Positions 18,493-28,860 of a stretch of DNA of 64,000 nucleotides are shown here, piece by piece. The DNA comes from Bartonella krasnovii (GTDB lineage: Bacteria; Pseudomonadota; Alphaproteobacteria; Rhizobiales; Rhizobiaceae). Below the pieces are notes generated by a model. The model was not told the origin of the DNA. It did not search any database and saw only the letters and a program-made list of their open reading frames with translations. Location: NCBI RefSeq assembly GCF_003606345.3, contig NZ_CP031844.2, positions 1,497,001-1,561,000 on the forward strand. The letters run 5' to 3'. The translations under genes were made by a program, and so were the position numbers. The first letter of the stretch is position 1. The number at the start of each line of letters is the position of its first letter.

Positions 18493-20118
18493 TTATTTTT
18501 CAATTGCACTATAAAAAATACGCGGCGCACTATTCCAAACCCATTTTTTGACATCAGATGTCATCGCGATAACACTATATTGTTGATAGATAAACGCATA
18601 AGGGCCTTTTTGCATCAATTCACGTTGTAAATCAGCATATATTTTTGCCCGTTTTTGTGGATCTTTTTGAAATAAAGCCTCTTCAACTTTTTGATTCATC
18701 TCTGCATCAAAATACCCATGCTTCCAACTAGGATAGGCTGTATTTTTTGCCTCAAACCGATTATCCGGATTATAAACAAGACGTGAAGCCATTGTATGAG
18801 GATCCGCAGAATCATTATTCCATCCGATAAAAGCCGTATCAAAAGCCCGTGCATTTACTTTTGAAAACAACTGTGTCCCTGCCACACGTTCAATTTTAAG
18901 ATGCACACCTGCCTGTGCTGCACTATCTTGGAGTGACTGGGCAAAGAGCACAGTATAAGGAGCATTTGAAACAAGAAAATTTGCTTCAAAGCCATTCGGA
19001 TAACCAGCTTCTGCTAAAAGTTTCTTGGCTTTTTGAATATCAAGCTTAAAGGGTTGCCCTTCTTTTTCATCCAAAGCCCCAAAGTTACCAAGAGGAATAA
19101 AACTTGCCCGCGGAATACCAATCCCTTTGAGAAGCTTCTTACCAAGACCTTCATAGTCTATGAGATAGCGCATCGCCAAACGTACTTTTTCTTTAGCAAA
19201 AATGGGATTTGTCGTATTAAATCCCCAGTACATCATGGTTGGCACTAACACCTTTTCAACTTTAATATCCTTTGCTTTTTGCAGATCTGCAAGATCTTCA
19301 GGGGTCAAATTACGAGCAACGTCGATATCATGTTTTTGCAACAATAAACGTTGTGTTCCAGGTTCTGCAACATGACGAATAAGGATCTGCTTCAATTTTG
19401 GTGCATCTCCCCAATAATGAGAGCTTGCTCGCAACAAAAGAGCTTCTCCAGGGCGCCAACTTTTTAACTCATAAGGACCAACACAAGCCGCATGTGTTTT
19501 CAAATACCGATTTCCCAGATCGCCATCTTTTTCATGCTTCATAATGGTCTCACGATCAAGCAAAGCCGTCGCACGACTCGCAACAACATTATTAAGAATA
19601 AGCTCTGCTGGATAAGGCTTATCAAATTTCATCACCACTGTTTTTTCATCAGGCGCTTGCAAAGCATCATCAATATTTTTCTCTGTAATGCCATATTCAT
19701 TAAAAATTGCTGCATTCCCCATCTTCAATTTGACAATCCGCTTCATCCCCCAAACAAGATCATTAGCGTTGGCTGCTCTACCATCATTAAACTTCAAACC
19801 ATCACGCAAATGAAAGGTAATTACCGTACTGTGATCATCCCCTGAAACATCCCAGTGTGTTGCTAAAGATGGAACTATTTTCGTTGGATCATCTGTCGCA
19901 GTACTGACCAAATTATCACAAACATTGTAAATAATTTCACTTCCATAAACATCTGTGAATTGCGCGGGGTCAAATGTACTGATTGCATCCAGATTCCAAG
20001 CCATCACAAGGGTATCGGTCGGTGTTTTTGCTGAAGCTTGTTGTACTAACATCCCCATTGACATAAAAACAGAAACAAGGAAACCACCTCTTTTCAATAT
20101 TTTTCTTTTCAAGTTCAT
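18493..20118 (-). CDS. Peptide-type ABC substrate-binding protein (SBP family 5), paralogue B
   Basis: A 541-aa family 5 binding protein with signal peptide ending in QQASA. It shares the full fold with paralogue A but is far closer to the copies at 23.8-30.5 kb, and closest to paralogue E (28861-30486): from about residue 75 to the end the two are almost identical, including silent positions near the 3' end. No permease genes accompany it. It may use the transporter encoded at 12759-16410, as extra binding proteins of this family often do. The start ATG at 20118 is followed by MNLKRKILK, common to paralogues B, D and E. Confidence 0.85.
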   Translation of the reverse strand: MNLKRKILKRGGFLVSVFMSMGMLVQQASAKTPTDTLVMAWNLDAISTFDPAQFTDVYGSEIIYNVCDNLVSTATDDPTKIVPSLATHWDVSGDDHSTVITFHLRDGLKFNDGRAANANDLVWGMKRIVKLKMGNAAIFNEYGITEKNIDDALQAPDEKTVVMKFDKPYPAELILNNVVASRATALLDRETIMKHEKDGDLGNRYLKTHAACVGPYELKSWRPGEALLLRASSHYWGDAPKLKQILIRHVAEPGTQRLLLQKHDIDVARNLTPEDLADLQKAKDIKVEKVLVPTMMYWGFNTTNPIFAKEKVRLAMRYLIDYEGLGKKLLKGIGIPRASFIPLGNFGALDEKEGQPFKLDIQKAKKLLAEAGYPNGFEANFLVSNAPYTVLFAQSLQDSAAQAGVHLKIERVAGTQLFSKVNARAFDTAFIGWNNDSADPHTMASRLVYNPDNRFEAKNTAYPSWKHGYFDAEMNQKVEEALFQKDPQKRAKIYADLQRELMQKGPYAFIYQQYSVIAMTSDVKKWVWNSAPRIFYSAIEK

Positions 20119-21365
20119 AAATTCTCCCCTTTATTTTTTTATCAATGAATAACAATGAAATGATATGTAAGTTTATAATTATAAAGATTGAACAAATATA
20201 TTTTCATCCCTTACACAAAATCATCGACTTTTAAATTTCATCAACTTTATAAATTTATTGATTGACAATTTCAATCAAACCATAGTGAACATAGAATATA
20301 TGTTTTACCAACCAATATCGCACTCTTTGTCGTAATATCTCTTTGCACGCGATAATAAGCTCTATCACCTTCTAATTAATCATCAAAACAAAATTTCATG
20401 ATACAATTTTCCCCAAAGACATAACGAATATAAAACCTTCTAAACTTTAATTTGCATTATTGCTTTGCCGCTATAAAAATAGAATGGCAAACAACATGCT
20501 GTAATAAAATGCTTGGTTTCAACATTAACATACAAAGATTCAATGAAAAATGTCTTGAATACCAGCCTGTCTGAGCTTAAACATCCTCCCCAAAATGGAG
20601 CACATACGCAGTAAAACTCCTCTCTAATAGGGAAAAGTTATCAGATAATAACCCCTAACACAAGCAGCTTGAGTTATTTAATGTCAATTTTTCATCGCAG
20701 TACTTTATTGTGTATGACCTAGGAAGGTCTTGAACAATAGAGCCTCACACAAATAAACCAACGATCAACCCAAGCAAAATATAACAATACAACAACAGCC
20801 CCCACCTAAAAACCATTTTGCATTATCAATAAACATGAATAAAATATTCACTACTTATGTAACGTCCATGTCATTAACGGAAATAAAATACCTTTTCTAA
20901 ACCATTTCAAATGCCAAACGCTGTCACAATATTTTAGAGTGGGCAAAGTGTGTGTGATGGTGCCGGCTTATTTCTTCATAAGTATAAGATGGTGATGCTT
21001 AATAGCTTTACTGTTACACCATTCACCAGCACCATCGCAAAATAAGCTTTGGAGCGAAGTATTTTTTAAGAACGCACATGAATTAGAAACCCAATGGTAT
21101 CCTGCTTTATATATAAAACATCCTCCTTATCTAACTTCAGATACAGAATAGTTAAGATATTACTCTTTTTTGCATTTGTTTTTGCATTCTCAAAAGTATA
21201 CTTTTATCCTTTTGATGACCAACAATAATTAAAAAAATCACCACTATTGTATCATTTGTATGCTTCAATTATCTTATATAATGGAGTTTGTGTAATCACA
21301 CATTTATGAAACAATTCGATGCTTATCCTATCAATCACTGCTCTTATGACAGAAGTTTTACCAAT
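20119..21365. other. Long intergenic region (about 1.2 kb)
   Basis: I see no supported gene. Unlike the upstream flanks of paralogues C, D and E, it shows no xseA-like remnant. Around 20985-21110 there is a degenerate copy of a dispersed intergenic sequence also seen near 41800, 48450 and 55790. Short inverted segments (caccatc/gatggtg) occur at about 20957-21037. Confidence 0.5.
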
Positions 21366-21968
21366 TTATCGACAAAAACACCCTTCAAGGTGATCATTGA
21401 CAATCCCTACAGACTGCATAAAAGCATAACAAATCGTGGGACCAACAAACGTCCAGCCGCGCTTCTTTAAATCTTGAGAAAGGCGAAGAGAAGCTGGAGT
21501 GATGGGGTTTTCCAACAATGTTTGAAAATCTATCTTTTCATAACGCTCCGATTGTGGGGGCTGAAAAGACCAGAAATAGTGGGATAAACTCCCCCACTCG
21601 GTTATAATTTCCTGTGCTCTCAAGGCATTATTAAGCACTGATCGAATTTTTCCTTGATGACGAACAATGCCTTTATTCTGCATCAATGTTTGCACCTTTA
21701 GCGCATTATAATGACTGATTTTTTCAAAATTAAAGTGATCAAATGCCTCTCGAAAAGAAGAACGTTTTTTTAAAATCGTAAACCAAGAAAGCCCCGCTTG
21801 GAAACCTTCAAGACAAATTTTTTCAAACAAAGGGATATCCTCAAAAACAGGTTTTCCCCATTCGTTATCATGATAAGCACAATAAAGTGGATCCGTTCCT
21901 GCCCATGCGCAACGAACTTTTCCATCCCTCCCCTTAAGAAGTCCTTTATCAAGCACCACATTTACCAT
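21366..21968 (-). CDS. tag: DNA-3-methyladenine glycosylase I
   Basis: A 200-aa protein that removes 3-methyladenine from alkylated DNA in base excision repair. It shows RCAWAGTDPLYCAYHDNEWGKP, where the first Cys and the His provide zinc ligands, the FE-KICLEGFQAGLSW helix of the active site, and a C-terminal VNDHLEGCF with the remaining His and Cys ligands. Length agrees with the family (about 190 aa). I chose ATG 21968, two bases after the xseA stop, with aaggaa upstream; an ATG at 21995 would overlap xseA and add nine residues. It is probably co-transcribed with xseA. Confidence 0.9.
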   Translation of the reverse strand: MVNVVLDKGLLKGRDGKVRCAWAGTDPLYCAYHDNEWGKPVFEDIPLFEKICLEGFQAGLSWFTILKKRSSFREAFDHFNFEKISHYNALKVQTLMQNKGIVRHQGKIRSVLNNALRAQEIITEWGSLSHYFWSFQPPQSERYEKIDFQTLLENPITPASLRLSQDLKKRGWTFVGPTICYAFMQSVGIVNDHLEGCFCR

Positions 21969-21969
21969 A

Positions 21970-23400
21970 TTAAAAGAGCGTTCCTTGGTCATCACTTGGC
22001 GATTTTATCTTCTTGTGTTTTGAACGTGTCGAGGAAGCAGGCTCTTGTGTTGCAACACAGATATCTCCATCAAAAAAGCGTAAATTTATTTGTCCATTTT
22101 CAGGAAATTGTGCCAACCGTTTAATAGGCTTATGATCTTGCCCCAAAGCCAAAACAAAACCACGCTCTAAAATATTCTGATAAGAAGTACTTTTTAAAAG
22201 TCTACATGCCAACTCTAACGCCGCGTATTGTTTTTCTATACTACGCATAAAAGCACGATGAAGGCGTGCCGTATATTCCTTTGTATAGCGATGTGCTTTT
22301 TCACTCTTTAACAAACGAGGCGAAAGACGGAGATGAAGGGCATGAAAAGAAAAACGTTTTTTATCATAACTCACACAAAGAGCACGCTGTAACCGACTTG
22401 AAATTTCATCAAAACCACGCCGCGGTAGAGCGAACAGTTGGTCGACACTAGGAAGACCTCGTCTAGCTGCACGCAGCTTTTGTTGATGAAAATCAAAAGA
22501 ACGTGCAAGTCCTTTACGCAAACGTGCCCCAAGTGACGCAACACTCACTTCAAGATCAAGCTTAACAGGGACAGCCTTTTCTGCGGCTCCTGTAGGGGTT
22601 GGCGCACGCCAATCAGCGACATAATCAATCAAAGTCCAGTCTGTTTCATGCCCAACAGCAGAAATAACGGGAAGCTCAGAAGCATAAACAGCACGAACAA
22701 CAGCTTCGTCATTAAACCCCCACAAATCTTCTAAACTTCCTCCTCCCCGTGCAACAATAAGCAGATCAGGTTTTGGAACTGGTCCTCCTGAAGAAAGTGC
22801 ATTAAAACCTTCAACAGCAGCAGCCACTTCACTCCCACTTGTTTCCCCTTGAACACGGACAGGCCAAACCAAAATATGCAACGGAAAACGATCAGATATA
22901 CGATGAATAATATCACGAATAACAGCCCCCGTTGGTGATGTTACAACACCTATAACTCGAGGCATATAAGGCAAAGGCTTTTTCTTTGCTTCATCAAATA
23001 AGCCTTCTTCTGCAAATTTTTTCTTACGATTTTCAAGAAGAGTCATCAAAGCACCAACCCCTGTTGGTTCAAGAGCTTCAATGACAATTTGATATTTCGA
23101 TGACCCTGGATAAGTCGTAAGCTTGCCGACAGCAACAACTTCCATCCCTTCTTCAGGAGGGAATTTGAGCTTTTCCATAAACCCGCGCCAAATAACAGCT
23201 TCCAACCGCGCTTTATCATCTTTTAAGGAAAAATAAGCATGTCCCGAAGCATGAGCACCGCGGTAACCCGAGATCTCCCCACGTACCCGTACGTACCCAA
23301 ACTTTTCTTCCACAACACGCTTTAAAGCACCTGCTATTTCGGAAACAGTAAATTCTGCAACATTCGTTGCAGTTGTCTTTTCACCAAATAAACTTACCAT
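21970..23400 (-). CDS. xseA: Exodeoxyribonuclease VII large subunit
   Basis: A 476-aa protein, usual length for XseA. The N-terminal OB-fold covers residues about 15-110 ([26 protein letters not shown] cut short here, then [19 protein letters not shown]). The catalytic domain follows with [38 protein letters not shown] and [20 protein letters not shown]. The enzyme degrades single-stranded DNA together with XseB, not seen here. Its 5' third is the source of three decayed copies at 25.5, 28.0 and 30.5 kb, so this is the surviving parent of a tandem amplification. Confidence 0.93.
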   Translation of the reverse strand: MVSLFGEKTTATNVAEFTVSEIAGALKRVVEEKFGYVRVRGEISGYRGAHASGHAYFSLKDDKARLEAVIWRGFMEKLKFPPEEGMEVVAVGKLTTYPGSSKYQIVIEALEPTGVGALMTLLENRKKKFAEEGLFDEAKKKPLPYMPRVIGVVTSPTGAVIRDIIHRISDRFPLHILVWPVRVQGETSGSEVAAAVEGFNALSSGGPVPKPDLLIVARGGGSLEDLWGFNDEAVVRAVYASELPVISAVGHETDWTLIDYVADWRAPTPTGAAEKAVPVKLDLEVSVASLGARLRKGLARSFDFHQQKLRAARRGLPSVDQLFALPRRGFDEISSRLQRALCVSYDKKRFSFHALHLRLSPRLLKSEKAHRYTKEYTARLHRAFMRSIEKQYAALELACRLLKSTSYQNILERGFVLALGQDHKPIKRLAQFPENGQINLRFFDGDICVATQEPASSTRSKHKKIKSPSDDQGTLF

Positions 23401-23799
23401 TCTTCAATTCTTTACGCCTATTTTGTGGTTCTTTTCAAAACAATGCATCTTTAATTTTTTAACTTATCGCTTCACCCCATATCCGCGGTAGCAGTGAGAA
23501 AACAGCCTCTATCCTTAGTCTCAAACTGATGACTAAAATCATCAAGGTTTAAAATATGCTGATTATTTCATCCAGAATTTTATCAACGACAGTGAAAATA
23601 TTCAATCTCAACATCCATAAAAATTTAATGAGAAAAAAAATATCTTTCTAAAAGAGCTATATCTTGAGAAAGCCTTCCCTATACAACAGATCGATTTGTT
23701 AGCGATAAACTTCAACGTTTTGCAAAAATTTTAAATCCTATGCAAAACGTCGAAGATATCGTGATCGTATTTTTATAAGTTATAACATTGAAAATAGGT
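23401..23799. other. Intergenic region with hairpin downstream of paralogue C
   Basis: No gene. An inverted repeat, cttcaacgttttgca and tgcaaaacgtcgaag (about 23709-23757), lies just past the paralogue C stop. Weaker versions occur at the same place after paralogue D (about 26249-26301) and E (about 28771-28812), showing this spacer was copied with the genes. The promoter of xseA must be in the rest. Confidence 0.55.
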
Positions 23800-25431
23800 T
23801 TATTTTTCAACGGAAGCATAAAAAATACGTGGTGCACCATTCCACACCCATTTTTTCACATCAGGTGTCATAGCAACAATGTTATATGTCTGATAGATAA
23901 AAGCATAGGGACCTTTTTGCATGAAGTCACGCTGCAAATCAGCATACATTTGCGCCCGCTTCTGTGGATCTTTTTGAAAGAGGGCATCTTTCACCTTCTT
24001 ATTCATATCTTCATTCAAATAGCCATGGCACCAACTAGGATAGCCTGTGTTTTTAGCCTCAAACCGATTATCAGGGTTTAAAATAAAACGTGCAGCCATT
24101 GTATGAGGATCAGAAGAAGAATTATTCCATCCTATAAAAATTGTATCAAAGCTGCGGGCATAAAGTTTTGAAAACAACTGCGTACCGATAAAATGTTCAA
24201 TCTTAAAGCGCACACCTACCTTTTTTGCATTGTCTTGAATAGACTGAGCAATAGGCAAAGCAAAAGGATAAGGAGATTTTCCAGCAAAAATATTAGCCTC
24301 AAAACCATTCGGATACCCTGCTTCTATTAAAAGCTGCTTAGCTTTTTTAAGATCAAGTTTAAAGGGTTGCCCTTCTTTTTCATCCAAAGCTCCAAAATTA
24401 CCAAGAGGAATAAAGCTTGCCCGTGGGATACCAACATCTTTAAGAAGAGTCTTTCCCAAAGTGTCATAATCGATAAGATAGCGCATCGCCAAACGTACCT
24501 TTTCATTGGCAAAAATAGGATTTGTCACATTGAAACCCCAGACAATCAGAGATGGAGCCAATATTTTTTCAACCTTAATATCTGTTGTTGATTGAAGATC
24601 AGCTATATCTTCTGGTGTCAAATTACGAGCCACATCAATATCGTGTTTTTCCAACAACAAACGTTGTGTTCCAGGCTCTGCAATATGACGAATTAAGATT
24701 TTCTTTAATTTGGGTGCCTCTCCCCAATAATGGGAACTTGCCCGCAATAAAATTCCTTCTCCAGGACGCCAACTTTCTAACTGATAAGGACCAACACAAG
24801 CAGCATGATTAGCCAAATAGCGATTACCCATATCACCATCTTGTTCGTGTTTCATCAGTGTCTCACGATCAAGCAAAGCAACAGTACGATTAGTGGAAAT
24901 ATTGCTCAGAATAAGCTCTGCTGGATAAGGTTTATCAAATTTCATCACCACCGTTTTCTCATCGGGTGCTTGAAAAGCCTCATCAACATTTTGTTCTGTG
25001 ATACCATATTCATTAAAAGTTGCTGCATTAGACAGCTTCAATTTGACAACTCGCCTCATCCCCCAAACAAGATCACGAGCACCAGCAGGCCGACCATCAT
25101 TAAACTTCAAATCATCGCGTAGATGAAAAGTAATCACCGTACTCTGGTCATCGCTTGCAACATCCCAACTCTTTGCCAAAGAAGGAACAATTTTACTTCC
25201 ATCATTTTTAGCAGAATCGACTAAATTATCACAAACATTGACAACAATTTCAGCACCATACCGATCATTGAGCTGCGCAGGATCAAAATTACTAATTGCA
25301 TCAAGATCCCAAGCCATCACCAGGGTATCGGCCGGTGTTTTTGCTGAAACTGGTTGCACCAACATCCCAAAAGCAATAATTACAGAAGCAAAAGGACTGC
25401 TCCCTTTTAATATTTTTCTCTTTAAGCTCAT
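23800..25431 (-). CDS. Peptide-type ABC substrate-binding protein (SBP family 5), paralogue C
   Basis: A 543-aa family 5 binding protein with signal peptide ending in QPVSA. It is most like paralogue D: both are 543 aa and share SPYPFALPIAQSIQDNAKK, where B and E have a different, shorter segment. It retains the family landmarks FNDGRPAGARDLVWGMRR and KVRLAMRYLIDYDTLG. It is not next to permease genes; the nearest are at 12759-16410. It belongs to an amplified unit of about 2.5 kb with the 5' part of xseA. Unlike the other two array copies it begins MSLKRKILK. Confidence 0.85.
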   Translation of the reverse strand: MSLKRKILKGSSPFASVIIAFGMLVQPVSAKTPADTLVMAWDLDAISNFDPAQLNDRYGAEIVVNVCDNLVDSAKNDGSKIVPSLAKSWDVASDDQSTVITFHLRDDLKFNDGRPAGARDLVWGMRRVVKLKLSNAATFNEYGITEQNVDEAFQAPDEKTVVMKFDKPYPAELILSNISTNRTVALLDRETLMKHEQDGDMGNRYLANHAACVGPYQLESWRPGEGILLRASSHYWGEAPKLKKILIRHIAEPGTQRLLLEKHDIDVARNLTPEDIADLQSTTDIKVEKILAPSLIVWGFNVTNPIFANEKVRLAMRYLIDYDTLGKTLLKDVGIPRASFIPLGNFGALDEKEGQPFKLDLKKAKQLLIEAGYPNGFEANIFAGKSPYPFALPIAQSIQDNAKKVGVRFKIEHFIGTQLFSKLYARSFDTIFIGWNNSSSDPHTMAARFILNPDNRFEAKNTGYPSWCHGYLNEDMNKKVKDALFQKDPQKRAQMYADLQRDFMQKGPYAFIYQTYNIVAMTPDVKKWVWNGAPRIFYASVEK

Positions 25432-25485
25432 AGGTTTTTCCCTTTAAAGTTTATTATATAAATTCCTCACGCAATAAAAACGTGC

Positions 25486-26116
25486 AAAAATAAAAAGACC
25501 AGGCTTTTAAAACACAGCTCCTCAAGACAAAATATCAAACCCTTTAAACAGCAAGAACCACCGCTTGAGAGCGATATTGGTAGGCTAAAACAAAAGAGAC
25601 AACGGAAAATGATCTGATAAACGATGAGTGATACCACAAATGACAGCATCTATGGGCGATGTCACAACACCTGTAACTTTGAAGATACAAGCCAAAGATC
25701 TTCTTTATCGCATCAAACAAAACTTCTGCTTTAAAAATCTTTTTGTGATTTTCCCAAAAGAACCTTCGGAGCACTGACTTCAGTTGCTTTCAAACCTCAA
25801 TCACCCTTTGATACCTTGATAATCCCCACAAGCATAGTTTACCCCAACAATGGCCACTCCTCTCCTTCCCCACAAGGAAATTTGAGCTTCCATGCCCCCA
25901 TACACAAAGGAGAATCTCTGGGCGATCTTCAGCATTTCATCATTTTTAAGGAAAGATGGTAAATTTGAAGCATTCGCTCCACAATAACCTCATATTCCCC
26001 CAATGCACCTGCACATAACCCAATTTCTTCTCAACAGCACATTTTAAGGTCCCCGCTTTTTCTAAAAAATACTAAATTCTGCTTATATTCGGTATGCCCG
26101 CTTCTTGAACAAATAA
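25486..26116 (-). pseudogene. Decayed 5' fragment of xseA (remnant 1)
   Basis: Not translatable, but it aligns along its length with the 5' part of intact xseA. Matches include caacggaaaa(t/c)gatc(t/a)gata beside 25598 versus 22878, cttctgct/cttctgc blocks, and aaattctgc..cattcg near 26076 versus 23361. It corresponds to roughly the first 215 codons, ending about where the xseA start would be (near 26116). Base substitutions and small gaps are plentiful, so it is an old copy. Confidence 0.75.
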
Positions 26117-26343
26117 ATTTATTATTTTTTACTTCACTTAAGATTGAAATCTCCAATCCTAATACCTATATATAGGATTTTTCATAAAATGCATAGCCCT
26201 TCTTTTAAAAAGAGTATGTTAAAATATTCTGTAATGCATTTTACCGATAAACTTCGATATTTTGTAAAGCTTTTAAGCCCTGCACAAAACATCGAAGATA
26301 TCGTCTTTACATTCATTGTTATGTTACAACATTGAAAACATGC

Positions 26344-27975
26344 TTATTTTTCAATGGCATTATAAAAAATACGTGGTGCACTATTCCACACCCATTTTTT
26401 GACATCAGGTGTCATAGCGATAATGCTATATGTCTGATAGACAAAGGCAAAAGGTCCTTTTTGCATAAATTCACGCTGCAAATCAGCATACATTTGCGCC
26501 CGCTTCTGTGAATCTTTTTCAAACAAGGCTTCCATTACCTTTTTGTTCATATCTTCATCAAAATACCCAAGGCACCAACTAAGGTAACCCGTATTTTTAG
26601 CTTCAAACCGATTATCGGGATTAAAAATAAGACGTGAAGCCATTGTATGAGGATCCGCAGAATCGTTATTCCATCCAACAAAAATTGTATCAAAACTGCG
26701 TGCATAAAGTTTTGAAAACAACTGTGTCCCCACAAAATGTTCAATCTTAAAGTTCACACCTATCTTTTTTGCATTATCTTGAATAGACTGTGCAATAGGC
26801 AAAGCAAAAGGATAGGGAGAAGTCCCTGCATAAATATTAGCCTCAAAACCATTCGGATAACCTGCTTCCGTTAAAAGCTGCTTAGCTTTTTGAAGATCAA
26901 GTTTAAAGGGTTGTCCTTCTTTTTCATCCAATGCCCCAAGATTCCCAATGGGAATAAAGCTTGCCCGTGGAATACCAACACCTTTAAGAAGAGTCTTTCC
27001 TAAAGTGTCATAATCGATAAGATAGCGCATCGCTAAACGTACTTTTTCATTGGCAAAAATGGGGTTTGTTGCATTGAAGCCCCATATTATCATGGACGGT
27101 GCCAACACTTTTTCGACTTTAATATCTGTTGTTGCTTGAAGATCGGCTATATCCTCTGGCGTTACATTACGAGCCACATCAATATCGTGTTTTTCCAACA
27201 ACAAACGTTGTGTACCCGGCTCTGCAATATGACGAATGAGAATTTGCTTCAACTTGGGTTCCTCTCCCCAATAATGAGAGCTTGCCCGCAACAAAATCGC
27301 ATCTCCAGAACGCCAGTTCACTAACTGATAAGGACCAACACAAGCCGCATGACTTGCCAAATAGCGATTGCCCATATCACCATCTTGTTCGTGTTTCATA
27401 ATTGTCTCACGATCAAGCAAAGCAGCAAGACGAAGTGTAACCATATGGCTAAGGATGAGCTGTGCTGGATAAAGCTTATCAAATTTCATCACCACGGTCT
27501 TATCATCTGGGGCTTGGAGAGTAGAATCAACATTTTGTTCCGTAATTCCATACTCGTTGAACATTGCCGCTGCAGACAATTTTAACTTAACAATCCGCTT
27601 CATACTCCAAACAAGATCATGGGCACCAGCAGGACGACCATCATTAAATTTCAGACCATCACGCAGATGAAAAGTAAGCACTGTCCCTTTGCCATCATCC
27701 GAAACATCCCAACTTTTTGCCAAAGAAGGAACAACTTTAGCAGCATCGTCTGTTGCAGAATCGATCAAATTATCACAAATATTGCTAATAATTTCATTGC
27801 CATAACGTTCATTGATCTGCGCAGGATCAAAAGTCTCAATTGAATCAAGATTCAAAGCCATTACAAGGGTATCGGTCGGTGTTTTTGCTGAAACTGGTTG
27901 TACAACCATCCCCAAAGCTATAAGAGCAGAAACAAAAGGACTACTCCCTTTTAATATTTTTCTTTTTAAATTCAT
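26344..27975 (-). CDS. Peptide-type ABC substrate-binding protein (SBP family 5), paralogue D
   Basis: A 543-aa family 5 binding protein with signal peptide ending in QPVSA, closest to paralogue C. It differs from the others near the N-terminus (VMALNLDSIETFDPAQ where they have VMAWNLDA or VMAWDLDA), which could touch the ligand-binding cleft. The open frame is intact. Its flanks are xseA remnant 1 on the downstream side and remnant 2 upstream, which defines it as the second unit of the array. Confidence 0.85.
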   Translation of the reverse strand: MNLKRKILKGSSPFVSALIALGMVVQPVSAKTPTDTLVMALNLDSIETFDPAQINERYGNEIISNICDNLIDSATDDAAKVVPSLAKSWDVSDDGKGTVLTFHLRDGLKFNDGRPAGAHDLVWSMKRIVKLKLSAAAMFNEYGITEQNVDSTLQAPDDKTVVMKFDKLYPAQLILSHMVTLRLAALLDRETIMKHEQDGDMGNRYLASHAACVGPYQLVNWRSGDAILLRASSHYWGEEPKLKQILIRHIAEPGTQRLLLEKHDIDVARNVTPEDIADLQATTDIKVEKVLAPSMIIWGFNATNPIFANEKVRLAMRYLIDYDTLGKTLLKGVGIPRASFIPIGNLGALDEKEGQPFKLDLQKAKQLLTEAGYPNGFEANIYAGTSPYPFALPIAQSIQDNAKKIGVNFKIEHFVGTQLFSKLYARSFDTIFVGWNNDSADPHTMASRLIFNPDNRFEAKNTGYLSWCLGYFDEDMNKKVMEALFEKDSQKRAQMYADLQREFMQKGPFAFVYQTYSIIAMTPDVKKWVWNSAPRIFYNAIEK

Positions 27976-28014
27976 AGATTTCTTCCTTTAAAGTTTATTA
28001 TATAAATTTCCCAC

Positions 28015-28636
28015 ATCGCAAAAACACGCAAAGTAATAAAATGGAACGAACCATAAGCACCGAAAGATAAAGCTTTAAAACCTTTCCCCAAAACCTTCTT
28101 GTTCATCATTCCTCTTGTCCATACTTGTAAACCAAACCATACAAAAGAAAACACACTGATATACGATGCCCCCACCAATAACAGAGCCATTCATGATCTC
28201 TTAATGTCTACGATTGAAATCTATAAGATTAAGATTCCTTTTCTCTCTTACTGAGAAAGGTTGTCTCTTCTAACATTTTTGAATGTCATCAAAGTATCCC
28301 CTGTTAGCTCAAGTCCCTTAATAAAAAGAGCCTTCATAAGAATTTGAAACTCTGGTAAAACAGAAAATTTCGTTAATTTGCTAAGCACAACGACTTTTAT
28401 TCCTTCTTCAAGTTTTTGCCTCACTCACTGTAAAACAATACCTTCCAATTGTCATCTCATCATCTTTCAAAGCAAAGAAAAGATGGACAACATAAAGAAC
28501 TAATATTCCACCCCCTCCCAATATACTTTCATAAAGAATTTTTTCTTCAACATGTAAATCCTCTTATCCTTTAGTAATATTAAACCATACAACATTGGCT
28601 GCACTGACTTTTTCAGGAAATAATCAGCAAATAAAT
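28015..28636 (-). pseudogene. Decayed 5' fragment of xseA (remnant 2)
   Basis: It aligns with intact xseA, for example gtcatcaaagtatcccctgt near 28286 against gtcatcaaagcaccaacccc near 23042, attccttcttcaag near 28400 against atcccttcttcagg near 23146, and a 3' block near 28590-28636 matching the xseA start region. Several indels and stops destroy the frame. It lies between paralogues D and E. Confidence 0.75.
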
Positions 28637-28860
28637 TGCCCCTTTTCAATCCAGAGAAGTTAAAATCTTCAGTCTTAATATCCCCACAAACACACCCTCA
28701 ATGAGAAAAAACTCTTCATAGAAGGCCTTGAAAAGAGATTCAACAATATACTCACCCCTCATCCATAAATTCGACGTATTGTAAAACTCGAAAACTTATA
28801 CAAAACGCCGAATATATTATGATAATACTCTTTATTTATTTGAGAGCATTGAAGACACAC

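Noticed and set aside
25467..25774. Short minus-strand ORFs upstream of paralogue C
   Set aside because: They fall in the decayed xseA fragment and reproduce an out-of-frame reading of xseA, so they are not genes.
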